This document shows positions 35,170 through 43,692 of a stretch of 64,000 nt of DNA, in pieces. Numbering within the stretch: position 1 is the first letter of the stretch; every line of letters begins with the position of its first letter. The DNA comes from Comamonadaceae bacterium PBBC1 (lineage in GTDB: Bacteria; Pseudomonadota; Gammaproteobacteria; Burkholderiales; Burkholderiaceae_C). The notes under the pieces were generated by a model. It had not been told where the DNA came from. It saw nothing but the letters and a program-made list of their open reading frames with translations, and ran no database searches. A program made the translations under genes and the position numbers. The stretch covers positions 186,001-250,000 of the forward strand of contig NKIP01000002.1 of NCBI GenBank assembly GCA_002256145.1. Direction: 5' to 3'.

Positions 35170-35656
35170 AATATCTCTCTGTTAAAAAAGGAATATTTTT
35201 AGGCTGTGTAAAAATTAACCAAATTAAATATATTGATGAGAGGTATATGCATAAATCGCCCAGTGAGATTGCGTATGCAACCCATTTGCCGCACTCATTA
35301 TGACTATTGCAAGAAAATTCAATTCCCAATCCAAAAACATTATAAACATGGCCAAATATAATTCCTTCAATAGAATTCAATAGCACGCCCGGAGATAATA
35401 TTAAAAACGTTGATGCCAATGTTTTTAAGTAAATGTTTTTGTAATTTTTTAATGAAACAGTTTTAAGCAAAAGGAATGCAGCCATTTGCAATGCACCAAT
35501 TAATTTGTCTAGCATGTTGAATTTATGCTCTACACCAATTATGGCGTAGTGAAATCGTGTTTCATTTGAAGTGTGTATGAATTCATAATTTAATCCAGGA
35601 TCCACTATTATTTTTAGTATTATTTGAAGGGAAAAAATTAGTGCAAAATAAATCAT
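35156..35656 (-). CDS. Four-helix membrane protein with weak signal peptidase II (LspA)-like pattern
   Basis: 166 aa, AT-rich, with about four transmembrane segments (roughly 3-18, 48-68, 78-98, 128-150). Length and helix spacing are those of LspA, and HVYNVFGLGIEFSC (residues 103-116) with ISLGDLCIYLS (130-140) parallel LspA NxxDRxxxGxVVDF and FNxADxxIxxG. The first catalytic Asp would be Asn106, the second Asp134 is kept. This could be a membrane-bound protease relative, or an immunity protein of the peptide system. It sits directly after the precursor peptide gene, where immunity genes often lie. No close homologue is recognised. Confidence 0.55.
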   Translation of the reverse strand: MIYFALIFSLQIILKIIVDPGLNYEFIHTSNETRFHYAIIGVEHKFNMLDKLIGALQMAAFLLLKTVSLKNYKNIYLKTLASTFLILSPGVLLNSIEGIIFGHVYNVFGLGIEFSCNSHNECGKWVAYAISLGDLCIYLSSIYLIWLIFTQPKNIPFLTERYFERN

Positions 35657-35665
35657 CGTGAGGCA

Positions 35666-35687
35666 ATGACCTGCAGCTGCAGGTCAT
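35666..35687 (-). terminator. Perfect 22-bp palindrome between precursor and downstream genes
   Basis: Arms ATGACCTGCAG and CTGCAGGTCAT meet with no loop bases, giving a strong hairpin 11 bp after the precursor stop. On the minus strand no T-run follows, so it is more likely an mRNA-stabilising or partial attenuating hairpin that keeps the precursor transcript abundant relative to the genes behind it. Confidence 0.6.
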
Positions 35688-35698
35688 CTTTCTAAAAA

Positions 35699-35884
35699 TT
35701 AGTTATTACTAGTGCAAGAACCGCCAAAGCCACCCCAGCTAAATGAGGCACTTCCGCCGTTGTTGCAGGTATAAGTGGCCATGGCGCTCATTGCAACAGC
35801 TGCAACGGCTGTAATTGCTACAATTACAACTCCAGCACCACCACCTTGCACTTCATCAAGTTCTTGAATTGATAACACTTTCAT
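35699..35884 (-). CDS. Double-glycine leader precursor peptide (candidate microcin/RiPP)
   Basis: 61 aa from ATG 35884 behind AGGAG. Residues 1-15 (MKVLSIQELDEVQGG) are a classic double-glycine leader (LS..EL..V.GG), the substrate type of C39 peptidases such as the exporter at 30554. Cleavage after Gly15 gives a 46-residue core: a hydrophobic Ala/Val helix (17-37), then a polar Gly/Ser/Asn tail with Cys40 and Cys57 and the aromatic run SFSWGGF. A hydrophobic core with a Gly/Ser-rich tail is reminiscent of class II microcins. Not a known sequence to me. Located between the HlyD gene and the membrane protein in one transcript. Confidence 0.85.
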   Translation of the reverse strand: MKVLSIQELDEVQGGGAGVVIVAITAVAAVAMSAMATYTCNNGGSASFSWGGFGGSCTSNN

Positions 35885-35958
35885 TTTTTATCTCCTATGT
35901 GTGATGTTTAATCACATTTTCTGAGCTGTCATCTATGCCCAATGCAAAGATATACGAG

Positions 35959-37257
35959 TCACAGAACCTTCACTTTTTGCCGTGCTGCCAGCACCGGCTC
36001 AAAAACCCATTCCCACACCGCCCGTTTTTCCTGCACCACATCGGCTTCCAGCGTCATGCCGGGTTTCAGGGGCAGGCTTTCGCCATAGGCGGTGATGCTT
36101 TGTTCTTGCAGTTGCACCTGTATGCGGTACAGCGGCTCTTGTGTTTGGGCAGCAGTTTGCAGCGCTGCGCCTTGGCCGTTGGGCAGGTCTTGCGGGGCTG
36201 TGGGGGTGGTGCTGATGTGGTGCACTCGTCCTTGGGCTAGGCCAAACTTTTGATACGGGTAGGCACCGTAGCGCATCCACACGGTTTGCCCGGGCTGGAT
36301 GAACCCAGCGGTGCGGCTGGGGGCATACAAGGTGGCTTGCAGTTCTGTCTTGACAGGGGCGTTGGCATCGGCGGGCAGCAAGGTGGCCACGCTTTGGCCC
36401 GCTTGGACGGACGCCCCCTTGGGCAGGTGGATGCTGGAGACCACGCCCGACTGGGGGGCCGTGATGACAATGGTTTGACGCGACTGGTTTTCCGTGTGTT
36501 CTTGCGCCAGGCCGGCCAAAGCCCTGTCCAGCTGGCTCAGGTCGATGTTCAGTTGGCGTTGATTGGCTTGTCGCTCGGCTTGCAGGCTTTGTTGTTCTCG
36601 CTGCAAGGTGGCGGCATTGCGTTGGGTGTTTTCGACCCGGGCTTGCAGGTCGATCAGTTCCTCTTGCTTGTTTTGTGCTTGGATGTCTGACACAAAACCC
36701 TCTTGGGCCATTTGCTGGTAACGGCTCAGCGTCTTTTTGGCCAACGCGACCCGGCTGCTGGCCAAAACAGCTTCTTGTTGGGCTTGGGTGATTTCATGGT
36801 CCAGCGCTCGGATGCGGTCTTGCAGCGCGCTGTCTCTTTGGCGGGTTTGCTGCACGCGGGCGGTGCGTTCGGCCTCCAGCGTGCTGCGGCGTTGCGCCAG
36901 GTGCGCGGCCAGCAGGACAGCGGCCGATCCTTCTGCCGTGGGGCGGTCGGTGCCCAGCACAAACAGGGCTTGACCGGCGGTGACTTGTTCCCCTTCTTGC
37001 ACCAGCTGGTCTGTCAGCACGCCAGGGGCATTGGCACTGAGTTGCACAGTGCCCTGCACGGGCATGAGGACACCCGGAATGCGCGACTTGCGGGCCACCT
37101 GGCCCCACACTGCAAACGTGACCAAGCAACTTGCCAGCAGCAAAGCCACACCGGCCACTGCGCTCAACTTGGGTTTGTGTCCGACACGAATGCCACCCAG
37201 CCAGGCGGTTTGCCGGGCTTGCATCACTTCAGGTCGAAACAGGTTGTTGGAAGTCAT
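35959..37257 (-). CDS. HlyD-family secretion adaptor (membrane fusion protein)
   Basis: 432 aa. One N-terminal transmembrane helix (about residues 30-52, LSAVAGVALLLASCLVTFAVWG), the lipoyl-like half VPVQGTVQLSANAPGVL, a long coiled coil (about 125-240, Gln/Ala/Arg-rich), the second lipoyl half VVSSIHLPKGASVQAGQSVATLL and a C-terminal barrel. Typical of bacteriocin exporters (CvaA, MchE type). It is the first gene of the peptide operon, GC-rich like the exporter. A TolC at 43693 could complete the channel. Confidence 0.92.
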   Translation of the reverse strand: MTSNNLFRPEVMQARQTAWLGGIRVGHKPKLSAVAGVALLLASCLVTFAVWGQVARKSRIPGVLMPVQGTVQLSANAPGVLTDQLVQEGEQVTAGQALFVLGTDRPTAEGSAAVLLAAHLAQRRSTLEAERTARVQQTRQRDSALQDRIRALDHEITQAQQEAVLASSRVALAKKTLSRYQQMAQEGFVSDIQAQNKQEELIDLQARVENTQRNAATLQREQQSLQAERQANQRQLNIDLSQLDRALAGLAQEHTENQSRQTIVITAPQSGVVSSIHLPKGASVQAGQSVATLLPADANAPVKTELQATLYAPSRTAGFIQPGQTVWMRYGAYPYQKFGLAQGRVHHISTTPTAPQDLPNGQGAALQTAAQTQEPLYRIQVQLQEQSITAYGESLPLKPGMTLEADVVQEKRAVWEWVFEPVLAARQKVKVL

Positions 37258-37577
37258 GGTTTGAAATCGATTGCAGGTGTTTAACTATTTCCTGTAACTC
37301 ACCTGTTCTCGATTCAGACAAACCCGATGTCCAAATTCATCATTGGATTAAGACGAACTTGTATTTGATGATTTTCATCACCATAAACTCATAAATTCAT
37401 ATGTAACCTCCATGCAATCGTGCTGATAAAAAAACATATAACCAACTAAGCACCCATCACTTTGTACTCATAACGGAACTTGCGCACTGCGGCCTCACCA
37501 CCTTGCGTTCACAACTCGGCCTTGACGTCACCACCCTCTGCCCCTATATTACTAACCTCTTAGTCATTAATTGATTT
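37258..37577. other. Divergent regulatory gap between the peptide operon and the TetR-RND operon
   Basis: 320 bp, AT-rich on the peptide side. On the minus strand a strong GGAGG precedes a three-codon ORF (ATG at 37400, then stop) and is followed by two overlapping mini-ORFs of 12 (37378-37340) and 9 codons (37343-37314), which may be a leader or noise. The region must hold the promoter of the HlyD-first operon. On the plus side the TetR operator candidate lies near the end. No gene of usual size is seen. Confidence 0.5.
37551..37564. promoter_or_regulatory. Candidate TetR operator
   Basis: Imperfect palindrome ACTAA-CCTC-TTAGT, 16 bp upstream of the TetR start, in the position expected for autorepression of the regulator and RND operon. 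Not tested against known sites. Confidence 0.4.
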
Positions 37578-37580
37578 TTG

Positions 37581-38222
37581 GTGAACGTCACAGAAGCCCA
37601 CCCCCACAAACGCGAACGCCGCAAACAAGACCGCCCGGGCGAACTGCTCGAAGCGGCTTTGGACTTGTTCGTGGAAAAAGGCTATGCCGCTACCCGCGTC
37701 GAAGAGGTGGCTGCTCGGGCGGGCGTGTCCAAGGGCACCTTGTTTTTGTACTTTCCCAGCAAAGAAGACCTGTTCAAAGCCGTGGTGCGGGCCAGCGTTG
37801 TGGAGCCCGTCGCCCAAGGTGCCGCCGAAGTGGCCCATTTTCAGGGCACTTGCGGCCAGTTGCTGGAATGGATGATGCTGCAATGGTGGCACCGCTATGG
37901 CGACACCAAGGCCTCGGGCATCTCCAAACTGGTGATGAGCGAGGCCAGCAACTTTCCCGAACTCGCACAGTTTTACCGCACCGAAGTCATCGAGCCTGGC
38001 CACGCCTTGGTGCGCAATGCCTTGCAAAAAGGCATCAGCCAAGGCGAGTTTCGCCCCGTGAATGTCGAGCTGGCCTTGCATTCGGTCATGGCCCCCTTGC
38101 TGTTTTTGGTCATGTGGAAGCACTCCATGGGACCGTGCTGCCCCAACCATGAACAGATCGACCCGGAAGCCTTCATTTCGCAACACGCCCAATTGTTGAT
38201 GCGTGGCTTGGCCCTCGGTTGA
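37581..38222 (+). CDS. TetR/AcrR-family transcriptional regulator
   Basis: 213-aa repressor. The N-terminal helix-turn-helix (ALDLFVEKGYAATRVEEVAARAGVSKGTLFLYFPSKEDLF, residues about 27-66) is canonical and the C-terminal part is an all-helical ligand domain. GTG at 37581 is used; a TTG one codon upstream is possible. It is 32 bp from an RND adaptor gene on the same strand, so it most likely represses the efflux operon and senses a pump substrate. Confidence 0.92.
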   Translation: MNVTEAHPHKRERRKQDRPGELLEAALDLFVEKGYAATRVEEVAARAGVSKGTLFLYFPSKEDLFKAVVRASVVEPVAQGAAEVAHFQGTCGQLLEWMMLQWWHRYGDTKASGISKLVMSEASNFPELAQFYRTEVIEPGHALVRNALQKGISQGEFRPVNVELALHSVMAPLLFLVMWKHSMGPCCPNHEQIDPEAFISQHAQLLMRGLALG

Positions 38223-38254
38223 GCGATCACCCCCGATTTTTGCCCCCTATTCCC

Positions 38255-39433
38255 ATGAAAAAATCAACCCTCTGGATTCTGTCGGCTGTGGCTGTGGCCG
38301 CTCTTGTGGCTGTCGGCGCTCGCTGGAACAGCCAGCGCAAGGCTGCCCCCGTCCCCACAGCCACCACAGCCGCCACGGCCATCTCCAGCATTGAGCTGGC
38401 CCGCACCGACGTGTTCACCGCCCAAACCCAAAACTTGAGCTTGGGCATTGCGGTTTCAGGCCCGCTTAAAGCCACCCAAAGCGCCGTGGTCAAGGCCCGT
38501 GTGGCCGGTGAACTGCAAGAACTCAGCGTGCGGGAAGGCGACCGCGTACAAGCCGGGCAAGTCATCGCCCGCATCGACCCCAGCGAATACCAGGCCCGCG
38601 TGCGCCAAGCACAGCAGCAAGCCGATGCGGCCAAAGCCCAGGTGGACATTGCGCAGCGCCAGTTTGACAACAACCAGGCGCTGGTGAACCAGGGCTTCAT
38701 CTCGCAAACCGCCCTGCTCACCTCGCAGGCCAGCCTGAACGGGGCCAAGGCCACACACGCAGCAGCGCTGGCCGCGCTGGACCTGGCCAACAAGTCGCTG
38801 GCCGATGCCACGTTGCGCTCGCCCTTGACGGGCGTGGTGGCGCAGCGCCTGGCCCAGCCTGGCGAGCGCGTGGCCATTGAGGCCCGGCTGGTCGAGGTCA
38901 TCAACCTGTCGCAATTGGAGCTGGAAGCGGCCCTGACGGCCGAAGACGCCAGCCGCGTGCGCGTGGGCATGACGGCGCAGCTGCAGGTCGAGGGCGTGGC
39001 TGAGCCTGTGGTCGCCAAAGTTTTGCGCATCAATCCCAGCGCCCAGATGGGCAGCCGCAGCATCGTGGTGTACCTGGGCATCAACGGACGCGAGGGCTTG
39101 CGCCAAGGCCTGTTTGCCCAAGGCAGCTTGGGCACACAAACCATGCAAGTGCTGGCCGTGCCCGTGAGCAGCGTGCGCACCGACAAACCCCAGCCTTATG
39201 TGCAGGTGGTGCAAGACGGCCAAGTGCGCCACATCACTGTGCAGCCCGGCGTGCGCAGCGAGGGTGACCGCCAAAGCCTGGTGGCGGTGACCGGTGTGTC
39301 CGAAGGGGCGCAAGTGCTTGCGGGCAGTTTGGGGGCCGTGCGCGAAGGGGTTCAAGTCCAATTCACCGCACCCGCCAAGTCAGCGCAAACCCCTGCAGCC
39401 GCACCGGCCTTGCCGGCCAGCGCAGCCAAATAA
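38255..39433 (+). CDS. RND efflux periplasmic adaptor (AcrA/MexA type)
   Basis: 392-aa membrane fusion protein with an N-terminal signal anchor (MKKSTLWILSAVAVAALVAV), a barrel-sandwich domain (VKARVAGELQELSVREGDRV and the matching DATLRSPLTGVVAQRLAQPGERV), an alpha-helical hairpin near 110-190, a beta-barrel (LTAEDASRVRVGM) and a membrane-proximal domain. The C-terminal 25 residues are Ala/Pro-rich. The upstream in-frame start at 38219 was not used because the ATG at 38255 begins the signal segment. Confidence 0.93.
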   Translation: MKKSTLWILSAVAVAALVAVGARWNSQRKAAPVPTATTAATAISSIELARTDVFTAQTQNLSLGIAVSGPLKATQSAVVKARVAGELQELSVREGDRVQAGQVIARIDPSEYQARVRQAQQQADAAKAQVDIAQRQFDNNQALVNQGFISQTALLTSQASLNGAKATHAAALAALDLANKSLADATLRSPLTGVVAQRLAQPGERVAIEARLVEVINLSQLELEAALTAEDASRVRVGMTAQLQVEGVAEPVVAKVLRINPSAQMGSRSIVVYLGINGREGLRQGLFAQGSLGTQTMQVLAVPVSSVRTDKPQPYVQVVQDGQVRHITVQPGVRSEGDRQSLVAVTGVSEGAQVLAGSLGAVREGVQVQFTAPAKSAQTPAAAPALPASAAK

Positions 39434-39446
39434 AAGGGTTTTCAGC

Positions 39447-42400
39447 ATGTGGTTCACCCGTGTCAGTTTGCAAAACCCGGTGTTTGCCACCATGGTCATG
39501 TTGGCCTTGGTGGTGCTGGGCATTTTTTCCTTCCAGCGCCTCAAAGTTGACCAGTTCCCCAACATCGACTTTCCGGTGGTGGTCATCAGCACCGAATACC
39601 CCGGCGCATCACCCGAGATTGTGGAAAGCGAAGTCTCCAAAAAGATCGAAGAAGGCGTCAACTCGATCGCGGGCATCAACGCCCTGACCTCGCGCAGCTA
39701 CGAAAACCAGTCGGTCGTTGTGATCGAATTCCAGCTGCAGATCGACGGCCGCAAAGCCGCCGAAGATGTGCGCGAAAAAGTCGCCTCGCTGCGCCCCCTG
39801 CTGCGCACCGAAGTCAAAGAGCCCCGGGTGCTGCGCTTTGACCCCTCCAGCCGCGCCGTGTGGTCGCTGGCCGTCATTCCCGAAGGTGACAAACTCAATG
39901 CCGTGGAATTGACCAACTGGTCAGAGCAAGTGCTTAAAAAGCGCCTGGAAAACGTGCGCGGTGTGGGCTCGGTCACCTTGGTGGGTGGCAGCAAACGCGA
40001 GATCAACTTGTATTTGCATCCGGCCCATATGGAGGCGCTGGGCGTCACGGCCGAGCAAGTGGTCACCGCCGTGCGCAACGAAAACCAGGACTTGCCCGTG
40101 GGCGCGATCCGCTCGCTGCAGCAAGAACGCATGGTGCAAATCAGCTCGCGCATGGCGCGGCCCGAAGACTTTGGCCGCATCATCGTGGCGCGCAAAAACG
40201 ACACCCCGATTCGCCTGTCGCAAGTGGCCACGGTACAAGACGGTGCGCAAGAGCTGGAAAACCTGGCGCTGTACAACGGTCAGCGTACGCTCTTGATGTC
40301 GGTGCAAAAGTCGCAAGACGAAAACACCATCCAGGTGGTCGATGGCCTGGTCAAGGCCGTGGCGGAATTGCAGAACCAGCTGCCGCCCGGCGTCAAGCTC
40401 GAACCCATCACCGACAACTCACGCCCCATTCGGGTGTCGGTCAACAACGTGCGCCAGACCCTGATCGAGGGGGCCATCCTCACGGTGTTGATCGTGTTTT
40501 TGTTCCTCAACTCCTGGCGCTCCACCGTCATCACAGGTCTGACACTGCCGATCTCGCTGATCGGCACCTTTATGTTCATGCAGATGTTCGGCTTCACCAT
40601 CAACATGATCACGCTGATGGCTTTGAGTCTGTGTGTGGGCCTCTTGATCGACGACGCGATTGTGGTGCGCGAGAACATCGTGCGCCATGTGCAAATGGGC
40701 AAAAGCGCTTACAAGGCCTCGTTGGAGGGCACACAAGAAATTGGCCTGGCCGTGCTGGCCACCACTTTGTCCATCGTGGCGGTGTTTTTGCCGATCGGCT
40801 TCATGGAAGGGGTCATCGGCAAGTTCTTCCACGAGTTCGGCATCACCATCGTGGCGGCCGTGATGATCTCGATGTTTGTGAGCTTCACACTCGACCCGAT
40901 GCTGTCCAGTATCTGGCACGACCCTTCCATTGAAGCCCACGGCAAAAACCAAGCCCCCGTGAGCTGGTACGACAAAAGCATTGGCCGCGTGACTGGCTGG
41001 TTTGACCGGGGCACCGAGCGCCTGGCCGACGGCTACCAAAGCATCTTGCGCTGGGCGCTGGTGCACAAAAAGTCCACCGTCTTTCTGGCCTTGGCGGTTT
41101 TTGTGGCCAGCGTGTTCATGACCCGCCTGCTGGGCACCGAATTTGTGCCCAAAGCCGACTTTTCTGAAACCTCGCTCAAGTTCGAAACCTCGGTGGGCAC
41201 CTCGCTCGAAGCCACCGAGGCCAAAACCCGACAGGTCGAAGCCATCCTGCGCGACTTCCCCGAAGTGCGCTACACCGTCAGCACCATCAACACCGCCAAC
41301 GCGCAGGGCAAGAACAACGTCAACCTGTACATCCGTTTGGTGGACCGCAAAAACCGCAGCCGCAACGCCGACCAGATGTCCGCTGCCCTGCGCGATCGCC
41401 TCAAACAAGTGCCCGGCATCGCGGTCACGCACGCCGGTTTGCTTGACGCCATTGGCGGCAACAAGCAAGTGGAGTTCTCGCTGCAAGGCCCGGACCAAAA
41501 AGAGCTGGAGCGCCTGGCGCTGCTGGCCCTGGCCAAGGTGCGGGACATTCCCGGCTTGGTGGACCTGGACTCCAGCGTCAAGCCCAACAAACCCGTGATT
41601 GGCGTGGAGGTGCTGCGCGATGCAGCATCTGACCTGGGCCTGGGCACGGCGCAACTGGCCGGCCCCCTGCGCACCCTGGTGGCCGGGCAAACCGTGGGCA
41701 ACTGGCGTGCCCCGGACGACCAGACCTACGATGTGAACGTGCGCCTCTCGCCCGAGGCTCGCAACAGCCCGCAAGACCTGGAGCGTTTGCCCTTCATGGT
41801 GACACCTGCCGCCGATGGCAGCCCACGCATCGTGCGCCTGGGCCAGGTGGCCCGCGTGAGTGAAACCACCGGCTCCAACCAAATCAACCGCCGCGACATG
41901 ATGCGCGAGGTGGCCATCAACGCCAACGTCTTCGGACGCTCTGCCGGGGAAGTCTCGGCCGACATCCGCAAAGCCATGGACAGCCTGAGCCTGCCGCCCG
42001 GTTACCGCTACAGCTTTGGCGGCTCGACCAAGAACATGGCCGAGTCCTTCGGTTACGCCTTGTCGGCCCTGGCCATGGCGGTGATCTTCATCTACATGAT
42101 TTTGGCCAGCCAGTTCAAAAGCTTCCTGCAGCCCCTGGCCCTGATGACCGCCCTGCCCCTGACCCTGATCGGCGTGGTGCTGGCCCTGATGGCGTTCCGC
42201 TCCACTTTGTCGATGTTCTCCATCATTGGCGTGATCATGCTCATGGGCCTGGTCACCAAAAACGCCATCTTGCTGGTGGACTTTGCCATTCGCGCCCGTG
42301 AGGACGGCCTGGAACGCGCCGAAGCCCTGCTGCTGGCGGCCAAAGTGCGGCTGCGCCCCATCTTGATGACCACCTTGGCCATGATTTTTGGCATGGTGCC

Positions 42401-42602
42401 ACTGGCCTTTGCGCTGAGTGAAGGTGCCGAGCAGCGCGCGCCCATGGGCCAGGCGGTCATTGGCGGGGTCATCACCTCGTCGCTGTTGACGCTGGTGGTG
42501 GTACCGGTGGTGTACTGCTATATGGACGATCTGGCGCAGTGGCTGCGCCGCAAAGCCGGCCTGAGCCCGAGCCGTCAGGGCCAAGACACGAGCGCCCCTT
42601 AA
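39447..42602 (+). CDS. RND efflux pump, inner-membrane transporter
   Basis: 1051-aa proton-driven exporter of the HAE/AcrB superfamily with 12 transmembrane helices and two large periplasmic loops. It starts [51 protein letters not shown] is the porter-domain hallmark, and [22 protein letters not shown] in TM4 holds the Asp pair for proton relay. [13 protein letters not shown] and [20 protein letters not shown] follow. Preceded by its adaptor with a 13-bp gap; TolC at 43693 is a likely outer-membrane partner. Confidence 0.94.
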   Translation: MWFTRVSLQNPVFATMVMLALVVLGIFSFQRLKVDQFPNIDFPVVVISTEYPGASPEIVESEVSKKIEEGVNSIAGINALTSRSYENQSVVVIEFQLQIDGRKAAEDVREKVASLRPLLRTEVKEPRVLRFDPSSRAVWSLAVIPEGDKLNAVELTNWSEQVLKKRLENVRGVGSVTLVGGSKREINLYLHPAHMEALGVTAEQVVTAVRNENQDLPVGAIRSLQQERMVQISSRMARPEDFGRIIVARKNDTPIRLSQVATVQDGAQELENLALYNGQRTLLMSVQKSQDENTIQVVDGLVKAVAELQNQLPPGVKLEPITDNSRPIRVSVNNVRQTLIEGAILTVLIVFLFLNSWRSTVITGLTLPISLIGTFMFMQMFGFTINMITLMALSLCVGLLIDDAIVVRENIVRHVQMGKSAYKASLEGTQEIGLAVLATTLSIVAVFLPIGFMEGVIGKFFHEFGITIVAAVMISMFVSFTLDPMLSSIWHDPSIEAHGKNQAPVSWYDKSIGRVTGWFDRGTERLADGYQSILRWALVHKKSTVFLALAVFVASVFMTRLLGTEFVPKADFSETSLKFETSVGTSLEATEAKTRQVEAILRDFPEVRYTVSTINTANAQGKNNVNLYIRLVDRKNRSRNADQMSAALRDRLKQVPGIAVTHAGLLDAIGGNKQVEFSLQGPDQKELERLALLALAKVRDIPGLVDLDSSVKPNKPVIGVEVLRDAASDLGLGTAQLAGPLRTLVAGQTVGNWRAPDDQTYDVNVRLSPEARNSPQDLERLPFMVTPAADGSPRIVRLGQVARVSETTGSNQINRRDMMREVAINANVFGRSAGEVSADIRKAMDSLSLPPGYRYSFGGSTKNMAESFGYALSALAMAVIFIYMILASQFKSFLQPLALMTALPLTLIGVVLALMAFRSTLSMFSIIGVIMLMGLVTKNAILLVDFAIRAREDGLERAEALLLAAKVRLRPILMTTLAMIFGMVPLAFALSEGAEQRAPMGQAVIGGVITSSLLTLVVVPVVYCYMDDLAQWLRRKAGLSPSRQGQDTSAP

Positions 42603-42646
42603 AATCAGTTTTTATTTGACTTAGACCCCCCGCAGGAGTAAACGAG

Positions 42647-43306
42647 ATGGACATGAACCAGGCCCGCTTCAACATGATCGAGCAGCAAATCCGCCCTTGG
42701 GAAGTGCTGGACCCGCAAGTGCTGGCCCTGCTTTCCACCGTGCGCCGTGAAGACTTTGTACCCTTGGCGCACAAGGCGCTGGCCTTTGTGGACATGGAAA
42801 TCCCGCTGGGCGCTGCGCCCAACCAAGTCATGTTGGCCCCACGCGTGCAAGCCCGCTTGCTGCAAGACCTGGCCGTGCTGAACACCGACAAAGTGCTCGA
42901 CGTGGGCACCGGCTCGGGTTTCATGGCGGCCTTGCTGACCCACCAAGCAGCCAGCGTGTTGAGCCTGGAAATCGATCCCGCTTTGGCCAGCCAGGCCCAA
43001 GCCAAGCTGCAACAAGCCGGCGTGAGCAACGTCACCGTGCGCTGCGCCGATGGCAGCCAAGGCGCTGCTGCCGACGGCCCCTTTGACGCCATCGTGCTCA
43101 ATGGCTCGGTGGCCGAAGTGCCCGCCGCCTTGCTGCAACAACTCACCGTGGGTGGCCGCCTGGTGGCCATCGTGGGCCAAGAGCCCATGATGCGGGCCAC
43201 CTTGATCACCCGCACCGGGCAAAACAGCTGGACCACCACCGAGCCTTGGGACTGCAATGCCCCGCGCCTGTCAGGTTTTGCCGAACCCTCCAGCTTCCAC
43301 TTCTGA
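42647..43306 (+). CDS. Protein-L-isoaspartate O-methyltransferase family protein
   Basis: 219-aa SAM-dependent methyltransferase of the PCMT family. Motif I is DKVLDVGTGSGFMAALL near residues 81-98; VRREDFVPLAHKALAFVD near 32-50 and VMLAPRVQARLLQDL near 60-76 are typical of the family start. The length matches Burkholderiales members. A purine-rich CAGGAG precedes it. It lies between the RND pump and rhodanese-TolC genes; similar gene order before tolC is common in Burkholderiales. Confidence 0.88.
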   Translation: MDMNQARFNMIEQQIRPWEVLDPQVLALLSTVRREDFVPLAHKALAFVDMEIPLGAAPNQVMLAPRVQARLLQDLAVLNTDKVLDVGTGSGFMAALLTHQAASVLSLEIDPALASQAQAKLQQAGVSNVTVRCADGSQGAAADGPFDAIVLNGSVAEVPAALLQQLTVGGRLVAIVGQEPMMRATLITRTGQNSWTTTEPWDCNAPRLSGFAEPSSFHF

Positions 43307-43313
43307 GACCCTT

Positions 43314-43643
43314 ATGGAACAGATTTACCCCTCCCAAGTGGCCGAATGGGCCAGCCAACAAACCCAACGCCCCATATTGCTTGACGTGCGGGAAGGCTGG
43401 GAACTGCAAACCGCCAGCACCCAGCCTGAAGCCTTGGATCTGGTGCACATGCCCATGCAAACCATCCCGGCGCGACTGAGCGAACTCGACAAAACCCGCC
43501 CAATTGCCTGCCTGTGCCACCACGGCGGTCGCAGCATGCAGGTGGCCAACTTTTTGCTGCAACACGGTTTCCAAGTTGTGAACGTGGCCGGTGGCATTCA
43601 CGCCTGGTCGGCCCAAGTGGACCCCAGTATTCCAGTTTATTGA
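43314..43643 (+). CDS. Rhodanese-like domain protein
   Basis: 109-aa single rhodanese domain, a sulfur-transfer or redox module. The active-site loop is CLCHHGGRSMQ with the second Cys (CHHGGRS) as the likely nucleophile near residue 65. ILLDVREGWE near 21-30 is the other conserved part. ATG 43314 was preferred over an upstream in-frame ATG because it follows the stop of pcm by 7 bp and begins the domain directly. Specific partner unknown. Confidence 0.9.
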   Translation: MEQIYPSQVAEWASQQTQRPILLDVREGWELQTASTQPEALDLVHMPMQTIPARLSELDKTRPIACLCHHGGRSMQVANFLLQHGFQVVNVAGGIHAWSAQVDPSIPVY

Positions 43644-43692
43644 GTGAGCTTTTGGCCCGATGCTGGCCTGACATTTTTCAAAAAGATCCGCC

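Noticed and set aside
40419-42584. Very long antisense frame (721 codons) opposite the RND pump
   Set aside because: It mirrors the codon bias of the pump gene; composition is His/Gln/Gly-rich without domain or ribosome binding site.
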